Source: Massilia psychrophila
GTDB lineage: Bacteria > Pseudomonadota > Gammaproteobacteria > Burkholderiales > Burkholderiaceae_D
Assembly (NCBI RefSeq): GCF_002760665.1
Contig: NZ_PDOB01000032.1
Location: 1 to 51,871, forward strand
Direction of reading: 5' to 3'
DNA: 51,871 nt
The notes under the pieces are model-generated. The model worked only from the letters and a program-made list of their open reading frames with translations, was not told the DNA's origin and did not search any database. Positions 32,401-40,011 of the stretch are shown here, piece by piece. Each line of letters begins with the position of its first letter. The first letter of the stretch is position 1. The translations under genes and the position numbers were made by a program.

Positions 32401-33315
32401 ATGAGTGCAAAATTGTTCAACACCGCCATTCTCGCCAGCACCGTGCTGCTGGCCGCCTGCAGTACCATACCGGCGTCGACGCCGACGCTCGACCAGGCGC
32501 GGGGCGCCTTCGCCGCAGCCAATAGCGATCCGCAAGTGTCGACGTATGCGCCGCTCGAATTCAAGCTTGCCAGCGATGCGCTGGAACAGGCCAATGCCGC
32601 CGCCGTCAAACGGCAGAGCCTCGACAAGATCGACCAGTTGGCCTACCTGGCCAAGCAGAAGATCGCCATCGCACAGCAGGTCGCCAGCCGGAAGGCGGCC
32701 GAGGCCGACATCGCCAACTCGGGCCAGGCGCGCGAGCGCCTGCAGCTCGAGGCGCGCACCAACGAGGCGAACCGCGCCAAGATGGACGCCGACCGCGCCA
32801 GGATGGATGCCCAGGCCGCCCAGTCGCAGGCCAACGACGCCCAGCGCGCCGCTTCCAACGCCGAAGCGCAGACGCGCCAAGCGCAGGCCAGGCTCGCCCA
32901 GCTCGAAGCGCAGATGGCCGACCTGCAGGCCAAGAAAACCGAGCGCGGCATGATCATCACGATCGGTGACGTGCTGTTCGGCACCGACCAGGCGCGCCTG
33001 ACGCCGAACGGCATGAACACCGTCCAGAAGCTGGCCGACGTACTTACCCAGAACCCAAGCCGTACCGTGCTGGTCGAAGGGTTTACCGACAGTACCGGGA
33101 GCGCTGCCCATAACCAGGACTTGTCCGAACGCCGCGCCGCCTCGGTGGCCACCGCCCTGACCGGCATGAGCATCCCGCCCCAGCGCGTCGCCATGCGCGG
33201 TTACGGCCAGTCTTATCCGGTCGCCGGCAACGATTCAGCCAGCGCCCGCCAGCTGAACCGTCGCGTCGAGATTGTTTTGTCGAATGAAGGTGCCGCAATC
33301 GCGCCGCGCCGTTAA
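32401..33315 (+). CDS. DUF4398 plus OmpA-domain lipoprotein
   Basis: 304 residues. Lipoprotein signal ending VLLAAC; a DUF4398-like helical domain (~25-110); a long Ala/Gln/Arg-rich coiled coil (ARTNEANRAKMDADRARMDAQ); then an OmpA domain (ITIGDVLFGTDQARLTPNG, VEGFTDSTGSAAHNQDLSERRA, NRRVEIVLS). The coiled coil would span periplasm to peptidoglycan. It lies in a run with the DUF4398 lipoprotein and a ferritin-like gene, all on the plus strand behind operator site 9. Confidence 0.9.
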   Translation: MSAKLFNTAILASTVLLAACSTIPASTPTLDQARGAFAAANSDPQVSTYAPLEFKLASDALEQANAAAVKRQSLDKIDQLAYLAKQKIAIAQQVASRKAAEADIANSGQARERLQLEARTNEANRAKMDADRARMDAQAAQSQANDAQRAASNAEAQTRQAQARLAQLEAQMADLQAKKTERGMIITIGDVLFGTDQARLTPNGMNTVQKLADVLTQNPSRTVLVEGFTDSTGSAAHNQDLSERRAASVATALTGMSIPPQRVAMRGYGQSYPVAGNDSASARQLNRRVEIVLSNEGAAIAPRR

Positions 33316-33342
33316 ACTACGTTATTGAACAAGGAGACTATC

Positions 33343-33882
33343 ATGGAAGAGAACAAAGCACCCCTGGCGCATGGTTTCGACGTTGCTGCCATCCGCGCCG
33401 CCGCCGCCAACCTCGCTGACGGCGCCGTCACCGAAGGCTACCAGGCCGACCGCGAAGCGGTGATTGCAATGCTGAACGATGCGCTGGCGACCGAGCTGGT
33501 ATGCGTGCTGCGCTACAAGCGCCACTATTACACCGTCACCGGCCATGGCAATGGCCAGGCCAAGGCCGAATTCCTCGAGCATGCCCAGCAGGAGCAGGAA
33601 CACGCCGACTGGCTGGCCGAGCGCATCGTCCAGCTGAACGGCTCGCCGAACTTCAACCCTGCCACCCTGGTCGCGCGCAGCCATGCCGAATACGACGATT
33701 CGGACGACGTGCAGGCGATGATCCGTGCCGACCTGATCGCCGAGCGGGTGGCGATCGAATCGTATCGCCAGATGATCCTGGCGATCGGCGACAAGGATCC
33801 GACCTCACGCCAGTTGCTGATCAACATTATGGCCGTCGAAGAAGAGCACGCGGACGACTTGCGCGACCTGATGCCGAACTAA
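33343..33882 (+). CDS. Ferritin-like di-iron protein (bacterioferritin/DPSL type)
   Basis: 179 residues from ATG 33343, with AAGGAGA in front. A four-helix bundle carries a full di-iron ligand set: Glu in LATELVCVL, E-x-x-H in EQEHADWL, Glu in AERVAIESY, and E-x-x-H in VEEEHADDL. Such proteins oxidise Fe(II) with peroxide or oxygen and protect against oxidative damage. It lacks an obvious bacterioferritin haem Met, but assignment between subfamilies is uncertain. Its place behind OmpA-domain genes suggests stress co-regulation. Confidence 0.85.
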   Translation: MEENKAPLAHGFDVAAIRAAAANLADGAVTEGYQADREAVIAMLNDALATELVCVLRYKRHYYTVTGHGNGQAKAEFLEHAQQEQEHADWLAERIVQLNGSPNFNPATLVARSHAEYDDSDDVQAMIRADLIAERVAIESYRQMILAIGDKDPTSRQLLINIMAVEEEHADDLRDLMPN

Positions 33883-33942
33883 TTGCTTACAAAATCAATG
33901 GCTCACGATCACCGTATTTATTCACCACCACAGGAGTTCATC

Positions 33943-34278
33943 ATGTTAGACAACACTTCACGCTCGACCGGCGATGCTTTCAATGGCGCCGTCAACACTG
34001 CCCATACCGATGTCAAGACCCTGGTCAAGGATGCCCAGACCCTGCTGACCGCCGCCGCGGCGCTGACCGGTGAAAAGGCCGAAGAGCTGCGCGGGCGTGG
34101 CATGCAGATGCTCGATGCCGCGATGAACAAGGCCAGCCAGGCACAAGGTCAAGCTATGGTCAGGGGCAAGGAACTGGCCCAGACCGCCGATGTCTATGTC
34201 AAGGACAACCCATGGCGCACCATTGCCGCCGCAGCCAGCGTCGGCTTGCTGGTCGGTGTGATCCTGGGCCGCAAATAA
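33943..34278 (+). CDS. DUF883 protein (ElaB/YqjD-like)
   Basis: 111 residues from ATG 33943 (CAGGAG upstream). A long amphipathic helix (DVKTLVKDAQTLLTAAAALTG) leads to the C-terminal anchor VKDNPWRTIAAAASVGLLVGVILGRK, the DUF883 hallmark. Relatives are tail-anchored inner-membrane proteins that bind ribosomes in stationary phase. First of a three-gene set equivalent to yqjD-yqjE-yqjK. Confidence 0.9.
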   Translation: MLDNTSRSTGDAFNGAVNTAHTDVKTLVKDAQTLLTAAAALTGEKAEELRGRGMQMLDAAMNKASQAQGQAMVRGKELAQTADVYVKDNPWRTIAAAASVGLLVGVILGRK

Positions 34279-34296
34279 CCTGCGCCGGGAGCTGCC

Positions 34297-34683
34297 ATGG
34301 AAAAAACTGAGACGATCGTACATGGCCCCGGCTTGATGGGCGGCCTGACCGGATTGGCGAAAAACCTGTTCGGCCTGGTGGTATCGCGCGTTGAACTGGC
34401 CGCCATCGAGCTGTCGGAAGTGCGCAACCACCTGATCGAACTGTTGGCGCTGTTTGCCGGCGCCGTGCTGGCGGTCTGGTTTGCGATTGCCTACGGCACC
34501 GCCACCATCGTGGCGCTGGCGTGGGAATCGATGGGATGGAAAATCCTGTTGATCATGTTCTTGGTGTTTCTCGCTATTACCGCATTCCTCGTGTTCCGTG
34601 GCATGGCGTTGCTTAAGGAAGGCAAGCTGGCGTTTCCGGAGACAATGAAAGAACTCAAGAACGACCGTGAAATGCTGCTGTAA
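34297..34683 (+). CDS. YqjE-like membrane protein (phage-holin-family name)
   Basis: 128 residues. Amphipathic start (LTGLAKNLFGLVVSRVELAAIEL), then two membrane helices (LIELLALFAGAVLAVWFAIAYGTATIV and ILLIMFLVFLAITAFLVFRG). Databases often call this family phage holin III, but the setting between DUF883 and YqjK-like genes shows a chromosomal YqjE-type protein, not a phage gene. It begins 18 bp after the DUF883 gene. Confidence 0.85.
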   Translation: MEKTETIVHGPGLMGGLTGLAKNLFGLVVSRVELAAIELSEVRNHLIELLALFAGAVLAVWFAIAYGTATIVALAWESMGWKILLIMFLVFLAITAFLVFRGMALLKEGKLAFPETMKELKNDREMLL

Positions 34684-34701
34684 AAAAACTTTGGAGGTGA
34701 C

Positions 34702-35076
34702 ATGGAGTCGAAAACCGTAGCACTCAAGGACCAGCCCAGCAACGCCGAGGAGCGCAAAGCGCAGCTGATCCGCCAGGGCGAGTTCCACCGCGTCGGCGTC
34801 ATGCACGCCAAGGCGCAGGTCAAACAGGCGGCGCGGCCGGACGCCTTGTTCCACTCGGCCATCGACCACGCCACCTGGGCGGTGCGTTCGCGCGTCGACA
34901 GCCTGCTCCACCCGACCGGCACCAGCGTCGGCGCACTGATGCCGTACGCGCTGACCGTCTTCAGGTTCGTTCGCCACCGGCGAATCGGCAAGGCTTCGCT
35001 CGCCGTGGCAGTCGTGCTGGCCGGCGTCGGGCTTTACATTCAGCAACGGCGTTCCCGGCAGTCACTGTACGAATGA
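34702..35076 (+). CDS. YqjK-like small membrane protein
   Basis: 124 residues (GGAGGTGAC upstream). A polar N-terminus (EERKAQLIRQGEFHRVGVMHAKAQVKQAARP) is followed by one C-terminal membrane helix (KASLAVAVVLAGVGLYIQQRR). Position and layout match the third gene of yqjDEK-type operons; sequence similarity alone is weak. A strong terminator follows. Confidence 0.7.
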   Translation: MESKTVALKDQPSNAEERKAQLIRQGEFHRVGVMHAKAQVKQAARPDALFHSAIDHATWAVRSRVDSLLHPTGTSVGALMPYALTVFRFVRHRRIGKASLAVAVVLAGVGLYIQQRRSRQSLYE

Positions 35077-35117
35077 ATTGCGCCGCCGGGCGGCATGAGA
35101 ATATGGTGGGGCTTGGG

Positions 35118-35152
35118 CGGCGTCGCGATCGCAGATCCGACGCCGTTTTTTT
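35118..35152 (+). terminator. Strong rho-independent terminator
   Basis: CGGCGTCG pairs perfectly with CGACGCCG over a 12-nt loop and is followed by seven T residues. It ends the plus-strand DUF883/YqjE/YqjK operon. Confidence 0.9.
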
Positions 35153-35180
35153 ACCCATTTGTTACCGAACCGAAAATCGC

Positions 35181-35354
35181 ATGAACGCTCACAGTCCCCT
35201 CAATCCGCACACGCTGCGGATTGGGCCGGTGCTGGTGCCGGTGCCGGTGCTGGTGCTGCAGGACGGGGGCGCACTCGGCGCCTACCAGGCCTTGCACGAA
35301 CATGAGCTGGTGCCCGACTGGATCGTCGGCGCCTCGACCGGCGCCATCCGGTGA
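35181..35354 (+). pseudogene. Patatin-like phospholipase remnant (N-terminus only)
   Basis: 57 residues: VLQDGGALGAYQAL matches the oxyanion loop of patatins (QGGGALGAYQAG), and PDWIVGASTGAI matches the catalytic G-x-S-x-G block. The frame stops at TGA right after the serine motif, and the bulk of the protein, including the Asp partner, is absent. The linker between the two motifs is also shortened. No convincing ribosome site. A truncated relic. Confidence 0.75.
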
Positions 35355-35371
35355 CGATGGCTGAGGAAAAT

Positions 35372-35737
35372 TCAACGGCCCGAGTCGGCCATCACCTGAC
35401 TACGGGCGCCGGCCATGTCCTGCTGGTAAGTGGCGCGCGCTTGTTTGACGCAGCCGGCGCGTTCGGCGGTGGGCAGCTTGCGGCAGGCGCCGTGGGCTTC
35501 CTGCAGCCCGGCGCCAATTTCCTTGTGCAAGCTGGCCAGGCGCGCGGCCATGCTGGCGTCTTCGCGGAACCAGCGCGACGGGTCGCCACGGGCGATCTCG
35601 CGCGCCTGCTTCCGGGCAGTGGCGGGCGGGACGTTGGAATCGGTGGATGGATCGCTGGCCTGGGCCTGCGCCGCGCCGGTCGAGACCAGCAGGGCGCAGG
35701 CGAGGGTGGCGGTAACAATACGGTACGGCTGGGTCAT
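35372..35737 (-). CDS. Small periplasmic helical protein
   Basis: 121 residues from ATG 35737. A Sec signal (YRIVTATLACALLVSTGAAQAQA) is followed by a helical body with two Cys (GACRKLPTAERAGCVKQARATYQQDM). The C-x9-C pair in a helical hairpin resembles the repeat of the protein at 36688-37245. Function unknown. No operator of the regulon was found upstream. Confidence 0.7.
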   Translation of the reverse strand: MTQPYRIVTATLACALLVSTGAAQAQASDPSTDSNVPPATARKQAREIARGDPSRWFREDASMAARLASLHKEIGAGLQEAHGACRKLPTAERAGCVKQARATYQQDMAGARSQVMADSGR

Positions 35738-35774
35738 GGCAGCTCCTTTGTTGTTATTGTGCCGGCTGAAAAAT

Positions 35775-35804
35775 AAAAAAGCCGGCTGGGCCGGCTTGGT
35801 TTTT
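35775..35804. terminator. Bidirectional terminator after the DUF3309 gene
   Basis: AAGCCGGC pairs with GCCGGCTT over a TGG loop, with six A residues on one side and TTTTT just beyond on the other. It directly follows the stop codon of the minus-strand DUF3309 gene. Confidence 0.8.
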
Positions 35805-35940
35805 ACAGTCGTCCGGTCAACAACATGACGATCAGGCCGGTAACGCCGACCGGACCGTAGCCCCAACTGCGGCTGTGGTTCCAGGTCGGCAGCGCGCCGA
35901 TCAGGATCAGGATGAGTACGACTAACAGAATGGTCCCCAT
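35803..35940 (-). CDS. DUF3309-family tiny membrane protein
   Basis: 45 residues. MGTILLVVLILILIGALPTW is a membrane helix followed by NHSRSWGYGPVGVTGLIVMLL, matching the DUF3309 signature (ALPTWPHSRSWGYGP). AGGAGCT precedes the ATG. Such peptides are common near envelope-stress genes; function unknown. Confidence 0.88.
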   Translation of the reverse strand: MGTILLVVLILILIGALPTWNHSRSWGYGPVGVTGLIVMLLTGRL

Positions 35941-35998
35941 GGGGAGCTCCTAAATGAATGATCAAGCGGAAACGAAGCGTCCCCGGAGAACGGAAAAA

Positions 35999-36463
35999 TT
36001 AATAGCGATAGACGCGGCCATCGACCATGCGCACGCGGTTGCCCACGCGCAGGTCATACACGCTGTCCTGCGTGACGCCGCGGTATTCGCCGTTGTCGAG
36101 GCGAATATTGATCTGGTACATGTCCTGGCCGTTAGCGTTGCGGTTCGCTTCGACGTTGTTGCCGATCGCTGCGCCGCCGACTGCACCGGCGATGGTGGCG
36201 GCAGTACGGCCGTTGCCGCTGCCGACCTGGTTACCGACCAGCGCGCCAACCAGGCCGCCGACGACAGCGCCGCTGCCATTGGTGCCGCCGCCGCGTACGA
36301 CCTGGATCGAATCGATCGTGCCGTAGCCCGACGACGCGTTGGTGTTGTAACCGCCGTTGTTATTGCCGCCGTTGTTATACGGCGTCGAGGTGGTGCTGGC
36401 ACAGCCGCTCAAGACGGCAGTGCCGGCGATGAGAAGGGCGGCGATGGTTTGTGTTGATTTCAT
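35999..36463 (-). CDS. Glycine-zipper 2TM lipoprotein (SlyB-like)
   Basis: 154 residues from ATG 36463 (CAGGAG upstream). Lipoprotein signal ending AVLSGC, an Asn/Gly-rich linker, then GAVVGGLVGALVGNQVGSGNG and AGAVGGAAIGNNVEAN (glycine zipper). The C-terminal beta segment is MYQINIRLDNGEYR ... VGNRVRMVDGRVYRY. It is a paralogue of the protein at 26761-27459. Operator site 10 lies 56 bp upstream with TATCCT at -41.5 spacing. Confidence 0.9.
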   Translation of the reverse strand: MKSTQTIAALLIAGTAVLSGCASTTSTPYNNGGNNNGGYNTNASSGYGTIDSIQVVRGGGTNGSGAVVGGLVGALVGNQVGSGNGRTAATIAGAVGGAAIGNNVEANRNANGQDMYQINIRLDNGEYRGVTQDSVYDLRVGNRVRMVDGRVYRY

Positions 36464-36518
36464 GTTGTTCTCCTGGCAAATGTGTTTGTTCAGGATAATC
36501 AGCAACATTTTCTTGGTC

Positions 36519-36534
36519 TGTACGGTGCCGCACA
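36519..36534. promoter_or_regulatory. Regulon operator site 10 (before the SlyB-like gene)
   Basis: TGTACGGTGCCGCACA, full match. TATCCT at 36492-36497 on the minus strand gives -41.5 geometry. Confidence 0.78.
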
Positions 36535-36611
36535 TTCTCGCAGGGAATTTTTTCAGCTACACTCTGTTCACTGTTGTAATAACGGCAGCGCGGCGTGAAT
36601 AAAGAAAGCTG

Positions 36612-36627
36612 TGTTCGCCAGCGTACA
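36612..36627. promoter_or_regulatory. Regulon operator site 11 (before the Cys-repeat protein)
   Basis: TGTTCGCCAGCGTACA, full match. TACAAC at 36649-36654 gives -41.5 geometry for the plus-strand gene. As at sites 8 and 9, each of two divergent genes has its own operator. Confidence 0.78.
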
Positions 36628-36687
36628 GAAGGCGGGCGGTAACTGACGTACAACAGTAGCAACCGTATTCACTACCGGAGCTCAATC

Positions 36688-37245
36688 ATGATCGAACGCC
36701 TCAACACCGGCCACGCCATCGCCCTGCTGGTCGCCGCGCTGTTCTGTAACGGCGCGGCCAGCGCCGCCGTCACCGAAGCCAAGGCCGCCTACGTGCAAGC
36801 GAAGGACACCGCCGGCGCGACCTACAAGGCAGCGCGTGCCCGGTGCAATGCGATCGCCGGCAATCCGAAAGACGTGTGCGTCGAGGAAGCCAAGGCGGCG
36901 CGGGTACGTGCCGAGGAAGAAGCCGGCGCTTTCTACAAAAACACGCTGAAGGCGTACACCACCTCGCGCATGAATATTGCTGCGGCCAACTACGAGCGCG
37001 ACAAGGCCAAGTGCGGCTCGCTGGCCGGCAACGACAAGGACGTCTGCATCAGCCAGGCCAAGGCCACACTGGTCGCCGCCAAGGCCGACGCCAAAGCCGA
37101 CAAGCGCGCTATCGAAGCGCGTACCGACGCCCGCGACGACAAGCGGACGGCCGAGTACAAAGTCGCGCGGGAGAAATGCGACGCCTTCGCAGGCGTGCCC
37201 AAAGATAGCTGCGTGACGACTGCAAAGTCGCAGTACGGCAAGTAA
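36688..37245 (+). CDS. Periplasmic protein with three Cys-pair helical repeats
   Basis: 185 residues. Sec signal (IALLVAALFCNGAASA), then three copies of a ~55-residue helical unit whose core reads ARARCNAIAGNPKDVCVEEAKA, DKAKCGSLAGNDKDVCISQAKA and AREKCDAFAGVPKDSCVTTAKS. Each has Cys-x11-Cys around an AG-x-x-KD turn, which suggests three disulfide-locked helical hairpins in the periplasm. Long Lys/Ala/Glu helices join them. Function unknown. Expressed from a promoter with operator site 11 and followed 67 bp later by a BON lipoprotein. Confidence 0.8.
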   Translation: MIERLNTGHAIALLVAALFCNGAASAAVTEAKAAYVQAKDTAGATYKAARARCNAIAGNPKDVCVEEAKAARVRAEEEAGAFYKNTLKAYTTSRMNIAAANYERDKAKCGSLAGNDKDVCISQAKATLVAAKADAKADKRAIEARTDARDDKRTAEYKVAREKCDAFAGVPKDSCVTTAKSQYGK

Positions 37246-37312
37246 GCGAACGACGCCACAACCGTCGAGCAGGCCAGATCATTTTTTAGTTCAACCACCA
37301 AGGAGTTCCATC

Positions 37313-37627
37313 ATGAAAATTACACGCCGCCTCGCCACCATGCTGTTTGCCGCTTCGCTTGTCGCCACCCTGGCCGGTTGCGCATCGACCCCGACCAAGG
37401 AAGGCACTGGCGAGTTTATCGACGACACCGTCATCACCGCCAAGGTGAAAGCGTCGATCTTTAACGAGCCGAGCTTGAAAGCGACCGAAATCAACGTCGA
37501 AACCTTCAAGGGCGACGTCCAGTTGTCCGGTTTCGTGGCACAGCCGCAGGACGCCCAGAAAGCAGTCGAACTTGCGCGCGGCGTCAAAGGTGTAGTGTCG
37601 GTCAAGAACGACGTTCGGGTTAAGTAA
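37313..37627 (+). CDS. BON-domain lipoprotein 2
   Basis: 104 residues. Lipoprotein signal ending ATLAGC, then a BON domain (DDTVITAKVKASIFNEPSLK, INVETFKGDVQLSGFVAQ, GVKGVVSVKNDVRVK). Very similar to BON lipoprotein 1, so the island contains a dispersed duplication. It probably shares the promoter of the preceding Cys-repeat gene. Confidence 0.9.
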   Translation: MKITRRLATMLFAASLVATLAGCASTPTKEGTGEFIDDTVITAKVKASIFNEPSLKATEINVETFKGDVQLSGFVAQPQDAQKAVELARGVKGVVSVKNDVRVK

Positions 37628-37706
37628 CCCATGTAGTAACGCGCTGTCCGCGCCGGGCCCGCCTCGGGCCGGCGTTGCGGGCGGCGATTCTTTTCTTGAG
37701 TCTCCC

Positions 37707-38924
37707 ATGAAGCTTGCAGACCAAACCCTGCCGCCTGCCGCCGACGAGATTGTCGTCTCTGTCGCCGCGGTTGCCGCCCAAGACGGCGCGCCCGCCATGC
37801 CGGGTCACTCGTTCAAATTTCCCTTGCACGTCAACGCGCGCGGCATGGCCATCGGCATCGTTGCCACCGTGGCCTTCGTGTGGGCACTGCAATGGTCCGA
37901 AAAATTCCTCGTTCCCCTGTTGCTGGGCGTATTCATCGCCTATACCCTGAGCCCGGTGGTGCAGTGGCTCGAGCGCTGGCACATCAAGCGCGCCATCGGC
38001 GCCACCCTCGTCACGGTGGCGATCCTGGCGGGGCTGGGAGCGGTGCTGTACCGGGTGCAGGGCGAGATCGTCAATATCGTCGACGAACTGCCGAAGATCA
38101 CACAAAAAATGACCAAGCTGCTCACTGACGGCAATGGCGGCCAGTTCAGCACGATCCAGCAGATGCAGGCGGCGGCAAGCGAGTTCGAACGGGCCACCGC
38201 GAACGTCGGCGCCGACGGTACGCGCGCCACGGTCAGGAAAATCACCCCCGCGGCGGCGGCGGCGGCCGGCGGCGGCATCAAGGTGATGGACTGGGTGCTG
38301 GCCGGCTCGGTGGGCCTGGCCACCTTCGTCAGTCAGGCCACGATGGTGGTGTTCCTGGTGTTTTTCCTGCTGCTGGCGGGCGACACCTTCAAGCGCAAGT
38401 TGGTCAAGCTGACCGGGCCGTCGTTGACGCGCAAGAAAGTCACGGTCCACATCCTCGACGACATCAACACCTCGATCCAGGCGTACATGTTCATGCTGCT
38501 CGTTACCAACAGCCTGCTGGCCTTGCTAATGTGGCTGGCACTGTCGGCAATCGGGCTTGAAAACGCCGGCGCCTGGGCCATTTTCGCCGGCCTGATGCAC
38601 ATCATGCCGTACTTTGGCCCGCTGCTGATTACGGCTGCCATCGGCATGGTTGCTTTCATGCAGTTCGAACAGCTGCGCATGGTGCTGCTGGTGGCCGGCG
38701 CCTCGCTGGCAATCGCCACCCTGGTCGGCACCGTCGTCGCCACCTGGATGACCGGCCGCATCGCCCGCATGAATCCGGCGGCGGTGTTCGTCAGCCTGTT
38801 GTTCTGGGGCTGGCTGTGGGGCGTTTGGGGTTTGCTGCTGGGCGTGCCAGTGGTGGTGATCCTCAAGGTCGTTGCCGAACGGGTGGAAGGGATGGAAGTG
38901 GTGGCCGAGCTGCTGGGCGAATAA
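37707..38924 (+). CDS. AI-2E-family (PerM/UPF0118) permease
   Basis: 405 residues. About eight membrane helices in the family pattern: an N-terminal pair (GIVATVAFVWALQW, FLVPLLLGVFIAYTLSPVVQWLERW), a long periplasmic segment, then FVSQATMVVFLVFFLLLAGD and the C-terminal set with AIFAGLMHIMPYFGPLLI and GVWGLLLGVPVVVILKVV. Members include TqsA and Na+/H+ exchangers; substrate cannot be told. An unusual Ala-rich insert (TPAAAAAAGGG) sits in the periplasmic segment. Confidence 0.88.
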   Translation: MKLADQTLPPAADEIVVSVAAVAAQDGAPAMPGHSFKFPLHVNARGMAIGIVATVAFVWALQWSEKFLVPLLLGVFIAYTLSPVVQWLERWHIKRAIGATLVTVAILAGLGAVLYRVQGEIVNIVDELPKITQKMTKLLTDGNGGQFSTIQQMQAAASEFERATANVGADGTRATVRKITPAAAAAAGGGIKVMDWVLAGSVGLATFVSQATMVVFLVFFLLLAGDTFKRKLVKLTGPSLTRKKVTVHILDDINTSIQAYMFMLLVTNSLLALLMWLALSAIGLENAGAWAIFAGLMHIMPYFGPLLITAAIGMVAFMQFEQLRMVLLVAGASLAIATLVGTVVATWMTGRIARMNPAAVFVSLLFWGWLWGVWGLLLGVPVVVILKVVAERVEGMEVVAELLGE

Positions 38925-38934
38925 AATAAGTAAC

Positions 38935-38960
38935 GGCGGCGCCACCGCGCCGCCTGTTTT
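38935..38960 (+). terminator. Terminator after the AI-2E permease
   Basis: GGCGGCG pairs with CGCCGCC over a 6-nt loop and is followed by TGTTTT. It separates two convergent genes. Confidence 0.7.
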
Positions 38961-38982
38961 CCAATGTTCTGTTTCTTTTTTC

Positions 38983-39951
38983 CTACTCGCTTTGCCTGCC
39001 GATCGGGTACGCCGTACGCGCCGCCTTGCCGGCACCGCCTTGCGCGGCGGCCGCCACCGCAGCGCGTTCTTCCTCGCCGGCGGGCTCACGCAGGCTGCCT
39101 AGCTGGACCGCGTACTGGCGGGCGAACTCGGCGCCGAGGAAAAAGATCTGCGCCGAATAATATACCCACAGCAGCATCGCGATGGTCGAGCCGGCTGCGC
39201 CGAAGCTGTTGGCCACACCACTGTTGCCGATATACAGGCCAATGCCGAATTTACCCAGCTCGAACATGGCGGCGGTGCCGAGCGCCCCGATGGTGACGTC
39301 GTGCCATGACAGCCGGCTGCGGGGCAGCAGCTTGTAGATCACGGCGAACAGCATCGCGATGACGCCGAAGCTGATCAGCCACGCGATCCACCCCAGTACC
39401 ACGGTTGCGTCTTTCCACAATGCGCCGACAAAGTTTTCCAGCACGGCCAACGCCGCGCTCACCACCAGCGACACCATCAGCAGAAAGCCGAGTACGACGA
39501 TCAGGCCGAACGACAACAGGCGAGTGCGAATGATTTCCCACCAGGTCGAGCCCGTTGGCTTCGGTACGCCCCAGATTTCGTCGAGGCTGTCTTTCAGCTC
39601 GGAAAAGACGCTGGTGGCGCCGACAATCAGCAACACGGTGGCAATGATGGTCGCCTGCAGTCCGCTGTCATGGCTGCGCGCGCCCGCCAGCACCAGCTGG
39701 ATCGCTTCTGCCCCTTTCGGCCCCATCAGCCCCTTGAGCTGGCCGAGCAACTGGCCCTGGGCCGCTTCGGCGCCGTAGAAAAAGCCGGCCACGGCGATGA
39801 CCAGCAGCAGGATCGGCGCCATCGAAAACAGCATGTAGAAGGCCAGGGCGGCGCCCTTGCTGGCGCAGCGGTGGTCGATCCATTCGCTCACTGCACAGCG
39901 CAACACAAGGCCGACATGCTTTGAAAAAGGCAGCCATTCTTTCACATTCAT
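38983..39951 (-). CDS. YihY/BrkB-family membrane protein
   Basis: 322 residues from ATG 39951, with GGAG eight bases upstream (a TTG at 39963 is less likely). Six membrane helices in YihY order, beginning with the conserved KGAALAFYMLFSMAPILLLVIA and later DSLDEIWGVP, LGFLLMVSLVVSAAL and GSTIAMLLWVYYSAQIFFLGAEF. Often mislabelled ribonuclease BN; it is an inner-membrane protein of unknown transport role. It lies 60 bp after the OmpA gene on the same strand. Confidence 0.9.
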   Translation of the reverse strand: MNVKEWLPFSKHVGLVLRCAVSEWIDHRCASKGAALAFYMLFSMAPILLLVIAVAGFFYGAEAAQGQLLGQLKGLMGPKGAEAIQLVLAGARSHDSGLQATIIATVLLIVGATSVFSELKDSLDEIWGVPKPTGSTWWEIIRTRLLSFGLIVVLGFLLMVSLVVSAALAVLENFVGALWKDATVVLGWIAWLISFGVIAMLFAVIYKLLPRSRLSWHDVTIGALGTAAMFELGKFGIGLYIGNSGVANSFGAAGSTIAMLLWVYYSAQIFFLGAEFARQYAVQLGSLREPAGEEERAAVAAAAQGGAGKAARTAYPIGRQSE

Positions 39952-39969
39952 TGAATTCTCCAATACGAA

Positions 39970-39992
39970 TGGGCCCCGCAGGGCCCATTCAA
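39970..39992 (-). other. Hairpin between the OmpA and BrkB genes
   Basis: AATGGGCCC pairs with GGGCCCATT over a 4-nt loop, without a T tract. It could protect the 3' end of the ompA-like message or partly terminate it. Confidence 0.5.
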
Positions 39993-40011
39993 GTGAGTTC
40001 GCGCGAACCGA

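Noticed and set aside
34297-34683. Phage holin gene suggesting a prophage
   Set aside because: The holin-III name is a family label; the neighbours (DUF883 and YqjK-like genes) show a chromosomal yqjDEK-type operon and no phage genes are present.
39995-40010. GTTCGCGCGAAC palindrome before BrkB as a regulon site
   Set aside because: The two arms are separated by two bases instead of four, so the half-site spacing is wrong.
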